A stretch of DNA of 64,000 nucleotides from an uncultured Chloroflexales bacterium (GCA_937902315.1 CALGUG010000055.1:124001-188000); one strand, 5' to 3'. Shown: positions 42,097 to 51,113, numbered from the stretch's first letter. A program made the numbers and translations. Notes: a model not told the origin generated them from the sequence alone.

Positions 42097-44790
42097 ATGA
42101 CGAACCCGAATACAGATAAACCTACAATCGAACGGTACGATCCCGCGGCTATTGAGAAGAAGTGGCAAGAGCGTTGGGAAGCAGACGAACTCTACAAAGC
42201 AGGTGATCCCGATGATCGCCCCAAGCACTATGCGCTTGACTTCTTCCCGTATCCTTCGGGCGATGGCTTGAGTGTTGGACATGCTCGCAACTATGTACCG
42301 ACCGACGTACTTTCGCGATACTATCGCATGAAGGGCTACAACGTCCTGCATCCGATCGGTTTCGACGCTTTCGGCTTGCCAACTGAAAATGCGGCTATTA
42401 AGCAGAAAGTGAACCCGATGATCTTGAACGAGCGCTATTCGGCCAACTATGTGCGCCAGTTCAAGATGCTGGGTCTGAGCTACGATTGGTCGCGTCTGTT
42501 CAATTCGAGTAACTCCAGCTACTATCGCTGGACGCAATGGATCTTCCTGCGCCTGTTCGGATCGTGGTACGATCCGCGCGAAGACGCTGCACGCCCGATC
42601 GAGACCTTGGAAGCCGAATTGGCTGCCCATGGTAGCGAGCGCCTCTTTGCTTATATCGATGAGCATCCCGAACAGGGCAATGCATTTGCAAAAGACACTC
42701 CTCCGATCACGGCTGCCCAATGGAACGCCTTCACAAAGCGCGAGAAGAACGAATACCTGATGTACTTCCGCTTGGCCTTCCGCTCGCAAGCGACCGTCAA
42801 CTGGGACCCGGTCGACAAAGTGGTGGTCGCCAACGAAGAGGTCATCGATGGCCGCGCTTGGCGTTCAGGCGCACTGGTCGAGAAGAAGGTCCTCAAGCAG
42901 TGGAACTTCCGCATCACCGCTTATGCCGAGCGCTTGGCGAAGGATCTGGATACGGTCGACTGGCCGGCTCGAATCGTGACCATGCAGCGCAACTGGATCG
43001 GCAAGAGCGAAGGTGCCGAGGTCGACTTCATTGTTGCCAATACCGGCAACGATGAGACCGCTCCTCGTATTCGTATCTTCACCACTCGCCCCGATACGCT
43101 CTGGGGTGCTACCTTTATGGTCTTGGCGCCGGAGCATCCGCTGGTGCCAATGCTCACCACCGATGAGTATCGCAGCGATGTTGAAGCCTATATCAAGCAG
43201 GCCAGCACTTTGAGCGAAGCCACCCGTGGCGACGAAACCAAGGAGAAGACTGGCGTCTTTACGGGCGGTTTTGCCATCAACCCCGTCAACGGCGAGCGCA
43301 TTCCGGTCTGGATCGCCGACTACGTGATGATGGGTTATGGTACCGGCGCGATTATGGCGGTTCCGGCCCACGACCAGCGCGACTTCGAGTTCGCCAAGAA
43401 GTTCGGCTTGCGTATTCGCTTGGTAGTGCAACCCGCAGGCCAGAGCGCCGATGTCGAACTGCAAGAGGCTTGGCCCGGCGAAGGTATCATGATCAATTCT
43501 GGCCCGATCACCGGCGTGCCCGCCGGTAAGGGCGAAGGTCAAAGCGTTCAGGCCGCCATCGCCTACCTCGAAAAGAATGGCATGGGCAAACGGCGCGTCA
43601 ACTACCGCATTCGCGACTGGTTGATCAGCCGCCAGCGCTACTGGGGCACCCCGATCCCGATCATCCATACCGAGGATGGCGAGGTACCAGTGCCCGAGGA
43701 AGAGCTGCCGGTCAAGCTGCCCGAAGTCGAGAACTACGAGCCGACCCAAACCGGCGAATCGCCGTTGGCCGCCATCGAATCCTTTGTGAATACGCCGCTT
43801 GGCCGCCGCGAAACTGATACCATGGCGACTTGGGCTTGTTCGTCGTGGTACTACATGCGCTTTGCCGATCCCACCAACGACGAAGCCATCTTCGACAAAG
43901 AGAAGGTAGCCTACTGGCTGCCGGTCGACACCTATGTCGGCGGCGCCGAGCACGCTGTACTGCACTTGCTCTACGCTCGTATGTGGACCAAAGTGCTCTA
44001 CGACTTGGGCTACATTCCCTTTATCGAGCCGTTCAAGAGCCTGCGCAACCAAGGCATGATCTTGGCTCCCGATGGCAAAGAGAAGATGTCGAAGTCGAAG
44101 GGCAATGTGATCACCCCCGACGAGGTGATCGCAGAGCACGGCGCTGACGCACTGCGCGGCTACGAATGCTTTATCAGCGACTTCACCCAGAGCGTGCCTT
44201 GGAACACCAACGGTGTGCCCGGTGTCTGGCGCTGGCTGGATCGTATCTGGCGTATCTCGCTCTATCCCGATCAGGATGTTGGTACACCAACCAACTTCAC
44301 CGCTCGCCAACTGCAGCGAGTCGTACACCAGACCATCGAGCGAGTCGAGCGCGATATCCTAGACTTCAGCTTCAATACAGTTGTTTCGACCCTGATGGAA
44401 TTCACCAACAACCTCTTCCGCGCACGCGACGGAGGTTTGGTGGGCACCCCCGAATGGGACGAAGCGATCGATGTTTTGCTGCGTTTGGTCGCCCCGATCG
44501 CGCCTCACATGGCCGAAGAGATCTGGGCACGCTTGGGCAAGCCCTACAGCATTCACCAGCAGAGCTGGCCGGTCTCTAACCCCGAGCTGGCGGCTGAAGA
44601 TGAGGTCGAGGTGGTCTTGCAGGTCAACGGCAAGCTGCGCGACAAGATCTTGCTGCCGGTCGATGCCGATCAAGACACCCTGCGCGAGAAGGCGCTCGCC
44701 AACGAGAAGGTGCGCAACTACACCGAAGGCAAGACTGTGCGCAAGGTTGTGGTTGTACCTGGCAAGCTGGTCAATATCGTCGTAAGCTAA
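42097..44790 (+). CDS. leuS: Leucyl-tRNA synthetase
   Basis: Class I aminoacyl-tRNA synthetase charging tRNA-Leu. 897 residues. The HIGH-type motif is FFPYPSGDGLSVGHARNY (about residues 49-66); the editing (CP1) domain lies in the middle (about 240-430, with TTRPDTLWGATFMVLAPEHP and the GTGAIMAVPAHDQRDFEFA editing site); KMSKSKGN is at 663-670; the anticodon-binding and C-terminal domain end with KVVVVPGKLVNIVV. An unusually long segment (about 155-225) follows the first Rossmann half, including HGSERLFAYIDEHPEQ. Start supported by the AAGGAG 10 bases upstream. Translationally coupled to the leader ORF. Strong terminator at 44811. Confidence 0.98.
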   Translation: MTNPNTDKPTIERYDPAAIEKKWQERWEADELYKAGDPDDRPKHYALDFFPYPSGDGLSVGHARNYVPTDVLSRYYRMKGYNVLHPIGFDAFGLPTENAAIKQKVNPMILNERYSANYVRQFKMLGLSYDWSRLFNSSNSSYYRWTQWIFLRLFGSWYDPREDAARPIETLEAELAAHGSERLFAYIDEHPEQGNAFAKDTPPITAAQWNAFTKREKNEYLMYFRLAFRSQATVNWDPVDKVVVANEEVIDGRAWRSGALVEKKVLKQWNFRITAYAERLAKDLDTVDWPARIVTMQRNWIGKSEGAEVDFIVANTGNDETAPRIRIFTTRPDTLWGATFMVLAPEHPLVPMLTTDEYRSDVEAYIKQASTLSEATRGDETKEKTGVFTGGFAINPVNGERIPVWIADYVMMGYGTGAIMAVPAHDQRDFEFAKKFGLRIRLVVQPAGQSADVELQEAWPGEGIMINSGPITGVPAGKGEGQSVQAAIAYLEKNGMGKRRVNYRIRDWLISRQRYWGTPIPIIHTEDGEVPVPEEELPVKLPEVENYEPTQTGESPLAAIESFVNTPLGRRETDTMATWACSSWYYMRFADPTNDEAIFDKEKVAYWLPVDTYVGGAEHAVLHLLYARMWTKVLYDLGYIPFIEPFKSLRNQGMILAPDGKEKMSKSKGNVITPDEVIAEHGADALRGYECFISDFTQSVPWNTNGVPGVWRWLDRIWRISLYPDQDVGTPTNFTARQLQRVVHQTIERVERDILDFSFNTVVSTLMEFTNNLFRARDGGLVGTPEWDEAIDVLLRLVAPIAPHMAEEIWARLGKPYSIHQQSWPVSNPELAAEDEVEVVLQVNGKLRDKILLPVDADQDTLREKALANEKVRNYTEGKTVRKVVVVPGKLVNIVVS

Positions 44791-44810
44791 TTACCCTAGC
44801 TTCCCAAAAT

Positions 44811-44846
44811 AAGGATGCCTTGGCGAAAGTCCAAGGCATCCTTTTT
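44811..44846 (+). terminator. Intrinsic terminator after leuS
   Basis: Perfect 13-base stem AAGGATGCCTTGG (44811-44823) / CCAAGGCATCCTT (44831-44843), 7-base loop, then TTTG. Confidence 0.9.
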
Positions 44847-44893
44847 GTTTGCCTGTTACTACACCCACATCTGCTTGATATGTTGTATGCTTT

Positions 44894-44960
44894 AGCGGCG
44901 TGCTCTCTTCCCCAAAGAAGGCTTCTAGCGCGTCCGCCTACGGCTACCAACAGCTCGCCC
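44894..44960 (+). repeat. Solo end of the GCGTCCGCC long-inverted-repeat family
   Basis: AGCGGCGTGCTCTCTTCCCC, then GGCTTCTAGCGCGTCCGCCT and ACGGCTACCAACAGCTCGCC. A degenerate left end of the ATACCAAATCCG mini-element follows at about 45005-45060 (AAATCCGGCTGATCACTTTG, GGCCTTCGGCAGAGTG). Confidence 0.8.
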
Positions 44961-45096
44961 GCCGCATCAGGCTGCTAATTGCAACGAAGCCGCCCCCAAT
45001 CTAATTTTAAATCCGGCTGATCACTTTGTGCTTTTGGCCTTCGGCAGAGTGCGACTCATCTCTAGCTTTTGTTGCCAAAGACGACAGCTTGCGGGT

Positions 45097-46083
45097 CTAC
45101 GAAAAGCCCACAGCCAACATTACCCCAATCACAAATGCTACAACCGCGAAGATCAGAAGAAAAGCGAAGATATTGACTGGCGGCATCTCTGCCTTGCTTG
45201 GCTCGATGCTGATGGCTTGTTTAAGAGAAGCAGGCCTCGGCGAGATATTTGGACGAGAAACGCTCGCTGCTGAGCTCATCAGGGCTTGGCGCATAGCTGC
45301 GGCGCTAGCCGGCCGCTCCTCAGGCGAGATCGCCATTGCTTGGCTGATCAGTTCGTCTAGATGAGCTGGTATTTGGCTATTGAGCGTTCTGCTTGATGGA
45401 AGCGGGTCAGGCTGCTTGTTGCAGTGGGCCGTCGCTCGGCTGAGGGCATCGATCGGTTCGCGTCCGGTTGCCAAATGGTAGAGGGTCGCTCCCACGGCAT
45501 ACAGATCGTTGCGCGCGTCGGGCGCTTCGCCTTGAAGCTGTTCGGGCGCTGCATAATGCGAAGGATTCGTAGCTCTGCTCTCGTCATTGCTCGCTGCTAG
45601 CAGACTGCTCAAGCCAACATCAAACAGTATGAGCTTGCCATTGCCAGCGATTTTAAGATTCTGCGGCTTGATATTGCCATGGATCACAGGCGGATTATGG
45701 CTGTGCAGATACTCCAACACATCGAGAAGTTGGCTTCCCCACTTGATCACATCCCCGATCGCGAATGGTTGCCCACGATAAACTAGTTGGCTTGCCAAGT
45801 CTATTCCGGGAATGAACTCCATCACCAGATAGAGCTGACCGTTCTCTTCGAAATGATCGAATAGACGGGGCAATGACGGATGTTTTACGTTAGTGAGCAC
45901 GGGCGCTTCGCGAGCAAAGGCGGCCACAAATTGTGGATCGTTACAGTACAGCTGTTTGAGCGCGACAGGGGTACGTAACTCTTGATCGAAGGCTTGGTAG
46001 ACTGTGCTCTGTTCGCCCTTTCCAACCAAGCGCACAATCTGGTAGCGATTATGAAGGACCGTGTTCTTATCGAGAGCTGTCAT
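45097..46083 (-). CDS. Ser/Thr protein kinase-like protein, probable pseudokinase, with C-terminal membrane anchor
   Basis: A 328-residue Hanks-type kinase fold. The glycine loop is LVGKGEQSTVYQA (about 19-31), the ATP-anchoring Lys is Lys 43 (VALKQL), and APEQ is kept in the activation segment (SHYAAPEQLQGEAPDARNDL). But the catalytic loop reads VIHGNIKPQNLKI: the proton-acceptor Asp of HRDxKPxN is Asn 137, and DFG is DVG (155-157). Loss of that Asp should abolish or strongly reduce phosphotransfer. The C-terminus has one membrane segment (IFAFLLIFAVVAFVIGVMLA) at the very end with no extracellular domain. So it likely works as an ATP-binding scaffold at the membrane. Stands alone, upstream region very AT-rich. 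Confidence 0.88.
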   Translation of the reverse strand: MTALDKNTVLHNRYQIVRLVGKGEQSTVYQAFDQELRTPVALKQLYCNDPQFVAAFAREAPVLTNVKHPSLPRLFDHFEENGQLYLVMEFIPGIDLASQLVYRGQPFAIGDVIKWGSQLLDVLEYLHSHNPPVIHGNIKPQNLKIAGNGKLILFDVGLSSLLAASNDESRATNPSHYAAPEQLQGEAPDARNDLYAVGATLYHLATGREPIDALSRATAHCNKQPDPLPSSRTLNSQIPAHLDELISQAMAISPEERPASAAAMRQALMSSAASVSRPNISPRPASLKQAISIEPSKAEMPPVNIFAFLLIFAVVAFVIGVMLAVGFS

Positions 46084-46304
46084 GAACAGAGTATTCTTTC
46101 AGAATAGGAGCGAGAAACTAGTTGTAGAGAATATTATATTGCTATTACTAATAGTTTTGTAGTCTCTTTTTTATTGCACATGTTCTTATGCTTTTGATTA
46201 TTATCAAATTATTATTTGGTAATACAAATATATTAGACTCGCTGCACAACTGAATAAGCAACGACTAGTGAATGAACATCCGCAACTTCGTAAAGGAACG
46301 AAGC

Positions 46305-46583
46305 ATGAGCATTCAAGAACCGTTAGACGAACTGTTTTTTGCAGAACCTCCCAGAAAATTACGCGAATTACTTGAGCAAATTCCAGATACTATTTTTTAT
46401 AACAAGGACGGCAATCCTGACTATAACGGCATCTTTGTGGAGATTACTCGGACAATGTATGGGCGCGAAGATCGACACTTTACGATAGATAGCGAAGACT
46501 TTTTGAATGGTACCTTGCCCAATCTCTCTACCTTCCAACGAAGTGTCTCTTACGAACGTGCTCGTCGTCGGAAGCAATACTAA
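46305..46583 (+). CDS. Small protein of unknown function (92 residues)
   Basis: Starts at ATG 46305 (MSIQEPLDELFF), with AAGGA 8 bases upstream; the Met 33 bases earlier has no ribosome-binding site. The protein is acidic at the front (PRKLRELLEQIPDTIFYNKD), with a central VEITRTMYGREDRHFTIDSE and a basic tail (YERARRRKQY). No known domain is recognised. It has no membrane segment. Codon use is less G+C-rich than neighbours, and the upstream 220 bases (46084-46304) are strongly AT-rich. A hairpin follows the stop. Confidence 0.7.
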   Translation: MSIQEPLDELFFAEPPRKLRELLEQIPDTIFYNKDGNPDYNGIFVEITRTMYGREDRHFTIDSEDFLNGTLPNLSTFQRSVSYERARRRKQY

Positions 46584-46588
46584 AAGCA

Positions 46589-46622
46589 CTGGGCATGTGT
46601 GAACGAAACCACACATGCCCAG
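46589..46622. terminator. Bidirectional terminator between convergent genes
   Basis: Perfect 13-base stem CTGGGCATGTGTG (46589-46601) / CACACATGCCCAG (46610-46622), 8-base loop, between the small gene and the convergent hydrolase. Confidence 0.8.
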
Positions 46623-46658
46623 CGTAAGGCTAAGGTTCTATTCTATTCAAAAGGCGGA

Positions 46659-47486
46659 CTAGTCGTCGCTTACCCTCCCTTCCGAGATAAAGGAGAGCAG
46701 ATCGGCGTTAAGTTGCTCTTTATCTAGGTCAGGAATGCCATGCGAGGCACCAACATAGACTTTTAATGTGGCATTGGGAATCAAGGCAGCCGACTTTTTG
46801 CCCGAAATCTCTAAAGGCACCACTTGGTCATTATCGCCATGTACAACCAAGGTCGGTACCTCGATTCGTTGTAACTCCTCGCGAAAATCGGTCTCTGAGA
46901 AGGCCTTTATGCAGTCATAGACGTTTTTAAATCCAGCCAGCATGCCCTGCTGCCACCAAGCGCGAATCAAGCCATCGCTTGCTTTTTTATTATAGAATGG
47001 CCCGCTTGGCACATCCATAAAAAATTGAGCCCGATCTTCGAGCACGTTTTTGCGGAAATTATCAAAGACCTCAAGCGGAATCCCATCAGGATTATCTTCA
47101 GTTTTGACCATCAGGGGCGGCACTGCGCTGACAAGCACCAGCTTGGCTACCCGCGCCGAGCCATGCCGCGTTAAATAGCGTACCGCCTCGCCGCCACCCG
47201 TCGAGTGACCTACCAAAACTGCATCATGTAGGTCAAGGTGCTCAATCAACTGGGCAAGATCGTCGGCGTAGGTGTCCATGTTGTTGCCTTCCCAGGTTTG
47301 GTCAGAACGACCATGGCCGCGACGATCAGGAGCAATAGTGCGATAGCCCTTTTGCGCTAGGAAGAACATCTGATTCTCCCAAGCATCGCTTGACAAGGGC
47401 CAGCCATGGCTAAAGACAACCGGTTGACCTTTACCCCAATCCTTGTAGTAGTACCCGCATCCGTCCTTGAGCGTTAGATAAGCCAC
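46659..47486 (-). CDS. Alpha/beta hydrolase (non-haem chloroperoxidase-like)
   Basis: A 275-residue alpha/beta hydrolase. The oxyanion region is FSHGWPLSSDAWENQM (about 25-40), RRGHGRSD follows (about 55-62), the nucleophile is Ser in VGHSTGGGEAVRYL (about 95), the acid Asp in VVHGDNDQVVPLE (about 222), and the His in VGASHGIP (about 250). The HGWPLSSDAW and DRRGHGRSDQ wording is that of the cofactor-free haloperoxidase/arylesterase group; real substrates are esters. AGGAG precedes the ATG. A single gene. Confidence 0.92.
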   Translation of the reverse strand: MAYLTLKDGCGYYYKDWGKGQPVVFSHGWPLSSDAWENQMFFLAQKGYRTIAPDRRGHGRSDQTWEGNNMDTYADDLAQLIEHLDLHDAVLVGHSTGGGEAVRYLTRHGSARVAKLVLVSAVPPLMVKTEDNPDGIPLEVFDNFRKNVLEDRAQFFMDVPSGPFYNKKASDGLIRAWWQQGMLAGFKNVYDCIKAFSETDFREELQRIEVPTLVVHGDNDQVVPLEISGKKSAALIPNATLKVYVGASHGIPDLDKEQLNADLLSFISEGRVSDD

Positions 47487-47671
47487 ACTAACTCCTTTCT
47501 TGAAACAGTAACCTAACGTTTAATGTCAGCAAAAACGTATACTGATCGTATGAAAGGGTCGCTAACGTGTCAGATAGAAGTTGAATGAGGGTAAGAAGAA
47601 CAGAACGCCTACGAAACCTGTTTGTCAGGTCGCGCTTTGGGGTTCTGCCGAGAAGCAGAGGATCGTTTTGG

Positions 47672-47740
47672 TGGGCGAGCTGTTTGTAGCCGAAGGCGGA
47701 CGCGGTTGAAACCGGATGGAGAGGAGAGACCACCCCGTTA
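47672..47740 (-). repeat. Solo end of the GCGTCCGCC long-inverted-repeat family
   Basis: Plus-strand reading GGGCGAGCTGTTTGTAGCCG, AAGGCGGACGCGGTTGAAAC and CGGATGGAGAGGAG, ending CCACCCCG (diverged terminus). Confidence 0.75.
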
Positions 47741-47940
47741 AAGCGCTAAGCTCATCTATCAGATGCGCTATTAATAGCAGTATAACTCAGCTTTTGGTTT
47801 CTGCAAGCGGTTCTTTGATTAAAAATTTCGAGTTAAAATAATTTGCATTGAGGGTGGATGCGATTTGTGGGCTGCGCTTTTCGTTATAATATAGAAGTAC
47901 CTATTTTTCCCATTGTGTTCAAACAAGCTTTGGTTTCATA

Positions 47941-48102
47941 ATGCTATTGATAGCGGGTTTGGCGTGCTCTTTTGTGCTTGCGCTCTGGGCAGACCCGCTG
48001 GTAACAGGCGCTCTCAACGGGGATGCCTGTCTTGAAGTGGTGATGCTCCCCCGCCCGTGCATAACAGAGCAAGGGGAGCGAGTTGTAGAATGGCGCTTGT
48101 AG
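47941..48102 (+). CDS. Possible 53-residue membrane or secreted peptide
   Basis: An ATG frame of 53 codons: MLLIAGLACSFVLALWADPL, then polar residues with two Cys and a charged tail EQGERVVEWRL. The front looks like a signal peptide or membrane anchor (LLIAGLACSF could be a lipobox). A TATAAT at 47885-47890 lies upstream. There is no good ribosome-binding site and the frame is short, so this is only a candidate. It converges on the DsbA-like gene, 19 bases apart. Confidence 0.3.
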   Translation: MLLIAGLACSFVLALWADPLVTGALNGDACLEVVMLPRPCITEQGERVVEWRL

Positions 48103-48121
48103 ACGCTCGGATCGTTCTGGC

Positions 48122-48811
48122 TTAGTTACCGTTGAGTTCTGCTTCGATCACTGCGATAAAGGTATCGAGCGGGTGGGCGCCGGTGAGGAGCTGTCCATTG
48201 ATCATAAAGCCGGGGGTGCCGCGTAGGCCCAACGTGAGACCTTGGTTGCGATCTGCAAGCACTTCGCTGGCGTGTTGTTCGCTCTTGACACAAGCTTCGA
48301 GCGCATCTGGATCAAGGCCGAGCTCGCTGGCGGCGTTGCGGTATGTCTCGACCGACGCCTCGTCGCTGACCTTCCACTCGGGCGAGCGGGCGAACATAGC
48401 GTCGTGCATATCCCAGAACTTGCCTTGATCGGCGGCGCAAAGGGCGGCTTGCGCAATGTTTGGCCCTTGTTTGGTGATGATCGGCAGGTCTTTGAACATA
48501 TAGAAGACTTTGCCGGTGTCGATGTAACGGGCCTTGATCTCGGGGAAGGTCTCTTGGTGGTGGCGCACACAGTAGGGGCAACCGTAGTCGGCGAACTCGA
48601 TCATGACCACAGGGGCGTTGGGGTCGCCTAGGTAAGCAACTTCTTCGGGTGTGAGCTTGAGGCGTTCGAACAGCGCTGCATGTTGCTTCGAGAGCGTGTA
48701 AGGCCCAGATTGGGACGCTTGTTGACTATCTTCGCTTGCTTGGCCCGTTTGCCCGCAGGCTATCAGCAATAGGCTGAAGAGGCAGATGATGCTGTAGTGT
48801 AGAAACTTCAT
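48122..48811 (-). CDS. DsbA-family thioredoxin-fold lipoprotein
   Basis: A 229-residue exported thiol oxidoreductase. Signal peptide with lipobox LLLIAC (Cys 19), a Gln/Ser-rich linker, then a DsbA/FrnE-like domain: APVVMIEFADYGCPYCVRHH with active site CPYC (78-81), FKDLPII as part of the inserted helical domain, and the cis-Pro loop LRGTPGFMINGQLLTGA near residue 198. The start is set at 48811, with AGGAG 7 bases upstream; the longer frame is not supported. It would make or shuffle disulfides in proteins outside the membrane. No VKOR/DsbB partner gene is next to it. Confidence 0.92.
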   Translation of the reverse strand: MKFLHYSIICLFSLLLIACGQTGQASEDSQQASQSGPYTLSKQHAALFERLKLTPEEVAYLGDPNAPVVMIEFADYGCPYCVRHHQETFPEIKARYIDTGKVFYMFKDLPIITKQGPNIAQAALCAADQGKFWDMHDAMFARSPEWKVSDEASVETYRNAASELGLDPDALEACVKSEQHASEVLADRNQGLTLGLRGTPGFMINGQLLTGAHPLDTFIAVIEAELNGN

Positions 48812-49435
48812 TGTAAGACTCCTAGAGATTGCATATTTGCAGGCATATGCTGTTCGCGCTGGTGGAAATCTGCCAGTTTGGGACACATCGGACGGATGCG
48901 TTCTGGGGTGGCCAGCTCCTTGCGGCCCTATCCGCGAAGAGGCTTAAGACGGCGAACAGTGCGCTTGTAAAGAGTGATCGATAGAGATGATGACCGCAAT
49001 AAGCGATCAAGAGCGCCTCACTGAGGGTCTAACGCTATCGCAGAAACATAAATTTGTGATCTTTTTTGTTCAGTTTTTTCAAGTTCACAAACCTTCATTC
49101 CGTTATATACGGTATAGATATGATAGCCTAAATCGCTTATCTTGCGATAGTGTAGCGCATATATAACACAATGGCAAACGATGTGTGAAAACAAGACATT
49201 ACAAATAATTTTTGTTGTTTAAAAAGTTCCTTGCTAAAGAATGTCAGAATCTTCGTTTAGAATCGAAAAGAGGCTTAAATTGGGCAAAATGTTAAGTATA
49301 GAGATATTCATCCGAAAAATAAAGATTTGGATTAAGGGAAACGTGCGTTTGGGCTGACCCTCTGCTCCACACGAGCGAAGCATCTTATTTATCATCTCAT
49401 ACCTTGCCACAAGCAGGAAAGGGGCTACGCATCCT
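48812..49435. other. Gene-free stretch, AT-rich, no clear feature
   Basis: Between the divergent DsbA-like gene and the unknown gene at 49436. Contains the small palindrome CCGTTATATACGG at about 49102, runs of A and T, and no repeat family member, RNA gene or supported frame. It should hold both promoters, which I could not pin down. Confidence 0.5.
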
Positions 49436-49915
49436 ATGACTGGCAAAATCTATGATCGAACAGCTTTTATCGAGGCCTACCTAGCGAGCTTGCAGAGCCA
49501 TTTTCCCATCAATGAGCGCGAGCGTTTTCTGAAAGCACGCTTTCGCAGTTTGGAAAAGGCCTTTGGCGTTCAGATCTCGCAACAGGGTGTGCCTGCCCAT
49601 TGCTCTCCAACCCTCTTTACGCTCTTTCAAGGGGCGGTCAAGGCCTATTTGGGTTTGCCCTCCAATCAAGACAATGTAGTCGATAACAGCCTGTGGAACA
49701 TTCAGTTCAAACAGATCGGCGCAGCTCCACAGAGCCGTAAACTGCTAACAAGTGCCTCTGCTGCGGGCTACGATGAGAGTAAGCAGGCCCTTTTTGAGAT
49801 GATCGAGCGCACCTTTATAACGATCTGGGGGCCACTCGATCGTATCGTTCGGTCAGAAGATCTGCTGCGTTATGGCTTTGATGATAGCCTCGAACCTGAG
49901 CAGCCTGATTATTGA
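49436..49915 (+). CDS. Protein of unknown function (159 residues)
   Basis: Soluble, mixed alpha/beta-looking protein with no recognised motif: RTAFIEAYLASLQSHFPINE and RERFLKARFRSLEKAFGVQI suggest an amphipathic helical front, and a later MIERTFITIWGPLDRIVRSE a helical end. Acidic tail (DDSLEPEQPDY). The ATG is preceded by AGGAAAGG at a rather long distance (about 12 bases). It lies 87 bases before another unknown gene on the same strand, so they may be co-transcribed. Codon use matches the surroundings. Confidence 0.65.
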   Translation: MTGKIYDRTAFIEAYLASLQSHFPINERERFLKARFRSLEKAFGVQISQQGVPAHCSPTLFTLFQGAVKAYLGLPSNQDNVVDNSLWNIQFKQIGAAPQSRKLLTSASAAGYDESKQALFEMIERTFITIWGPLDRIVRSEDLLRYGFDDSLEPEQPDY

Positions 49916-50002
49916 TCCTAAATCTGCTTCGGCCTAGCGGTGTGACTTTGCCTGTCACAACTAGGGTATACACTAGTAAAAAAGCACAAAGGGAGCGAGA
50001 AG

Positions 50003-50989
50003 GTGTATATCCGAAGCGATCAAGTAGAAGTTCAGATCTCTTATGATGCGCTCGAACCTGCGCTGCGCTATCCTGCTGCCTTCTTTCGCCAAGTGAGCTC
50101 GATCCGGGCTTGGCCCAAAAGCGGCAGCGTGCTGATCTGTGGGGTCGGCCCCGATGCGCAGCTGATCAGCATTCGCCATAATCAGCCGGGCGACCTGCGG
50201 GCCTACCGCCTGAGCGAAGCCGGCCTAGAGCAACTGAGCGACGAGTATAGCAACGATGCGATCGAGCTGCCCAACGGCGGAATCGCCTATTCCGACGGCC
50301 AAGGTTTGGTGCTTCGGCGCGGCGTTTGGCAGCAGCGCTTTCGGCTCGGCCCTTTTTCGTGGGGCGCGCCAGCGCTGGCCTGCAATCACGATGCCAGCTT
50401 GATCACGCTCGGCAAGTGGAAGGGCGACGATTGCAAATTGGCCTATCTGCGCAAAGACCAGTCACGGGTCGAAGTCACCCCGCATAATTTCTTCTCGTAC
50501 ATCGCCATCGATAATCAGCTGGTGTTTATTCAACAGGGCCGGCTTAAGCAGCTCGATCTGGGCCAAAACAAAGCCACTACAATCGGTAATAAAACCTTCC
50601 AGAGCCGCATTTTTGATCTTCTCGACATCGATCCTCAAGCCCATTACGAATGCCAGTTTTCAAAACTGAGTCGCTTGGCTGGCGAAGTGATCTGCTGTTT
50701 GGAGCTGTTCGATCCGGTGAGCTATTGCCGGGTTTGGCAGGGCATTATTCAGCTGCCCTCCGAGCGCGCTGAACTGGCCAAGCTCTACGCTACACCCCAA
50801 GGCTGGCGAATCGCGCGTCTCACCAGCAACGAAGAGAGCGTTGCGATCGAGCTTGAGCGCTTAGAGCAGCTGCGGGTTGTTGAGCGCAAGACCGCCTTTC
50901 TGGGCCTGCTGGCCGAACGCCCTCAATCTGGCTGGTGGCCCATCGCTAGCCCGCTCACCCCGGCCATCAGCCTGGCCTTCTACCCCTAA
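50003..50989 (+). CDS. Protein of unknown function (328 residues), possible beta-propeller
   Basis: Begins with GTG, chosen for GGGAG 7 bases upstream. Repeated beta-rich segments such as GSVLICGVGPDAQLISIRHN, NGGIAYSDGQGLVLRRGVWQ, and LACNHDASLITLGKWKGDDC with KLAYLRKDQSRVEV look like propeller blades (WD40/Kelch style), but no canonical repeat is exact. No signal peptide or membrane segment, so cytosolic. A late helical stretch is IELERLEQLRVVERKTAFL. Follows the gene at 49436 on the same strand. Confidence 0.7.
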   Translation: MYIRSDQVEVQISYDALEPALRYPAAFFRQVSSIRAWPKSGSVLICGVGPDAQLISIRHNQPGDLRAYRLSEAGLEQLSDEYSNDAIELPNGGIAYSDGQGLVLRRGVWQQRFRLGPFSWGAPALACNHDASLITLGKWKGDDCKLAYLRKDQSRVEVTPHNFFSYIAIDNQLVFIQQGRLKQLDLGQNKATTIGNKTFQSRIFDLLDIDPQAHYECQFSKLSRLAGEVICCLELFDPVSYCRVWQGIIQLPSERAELAKLYATPQGWRIARLTSNEESVAIELERLEQLRVVERKTAFLGLLAERPQSGWWPIASPLTPAISLAFYP

Positions 50990-51046
50990 GAGCGGTGCTC
51001 TTGCGAGCATGTTGGGGGTCATGTTGCTTGATTACTTTAGCACTCT

Positions 51047-51113
51047 GGCGGCGAGCTCTTGTCCTTCCATTCAGTCCTCAGCGCGTCCGCCTACGGCTAC
51101 CAACATCCCGCCC
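51047..51113 (+). repeat. Solo end of the GCGTCCGCC long-inverted-repeat family
   Basis: GGCGGCGAGCTCTTGTCCTT, CCATTCAGTCCTCAGCGCGT and CCGCCTACGGCTACCAACAT, ending CCCGCCC. One of the cleanest copies; compare the one at 61589. Confidence 0.9.

Noticed and set aside
42865..44328. Long minus-strand open frame (487 codons) opposite leuS
   Set aside because: It is the mirror of a highly expressed, GC-rich gene whose codon pattern keeps the opposite frame open; the product has no domain and no ribosome-binding site.
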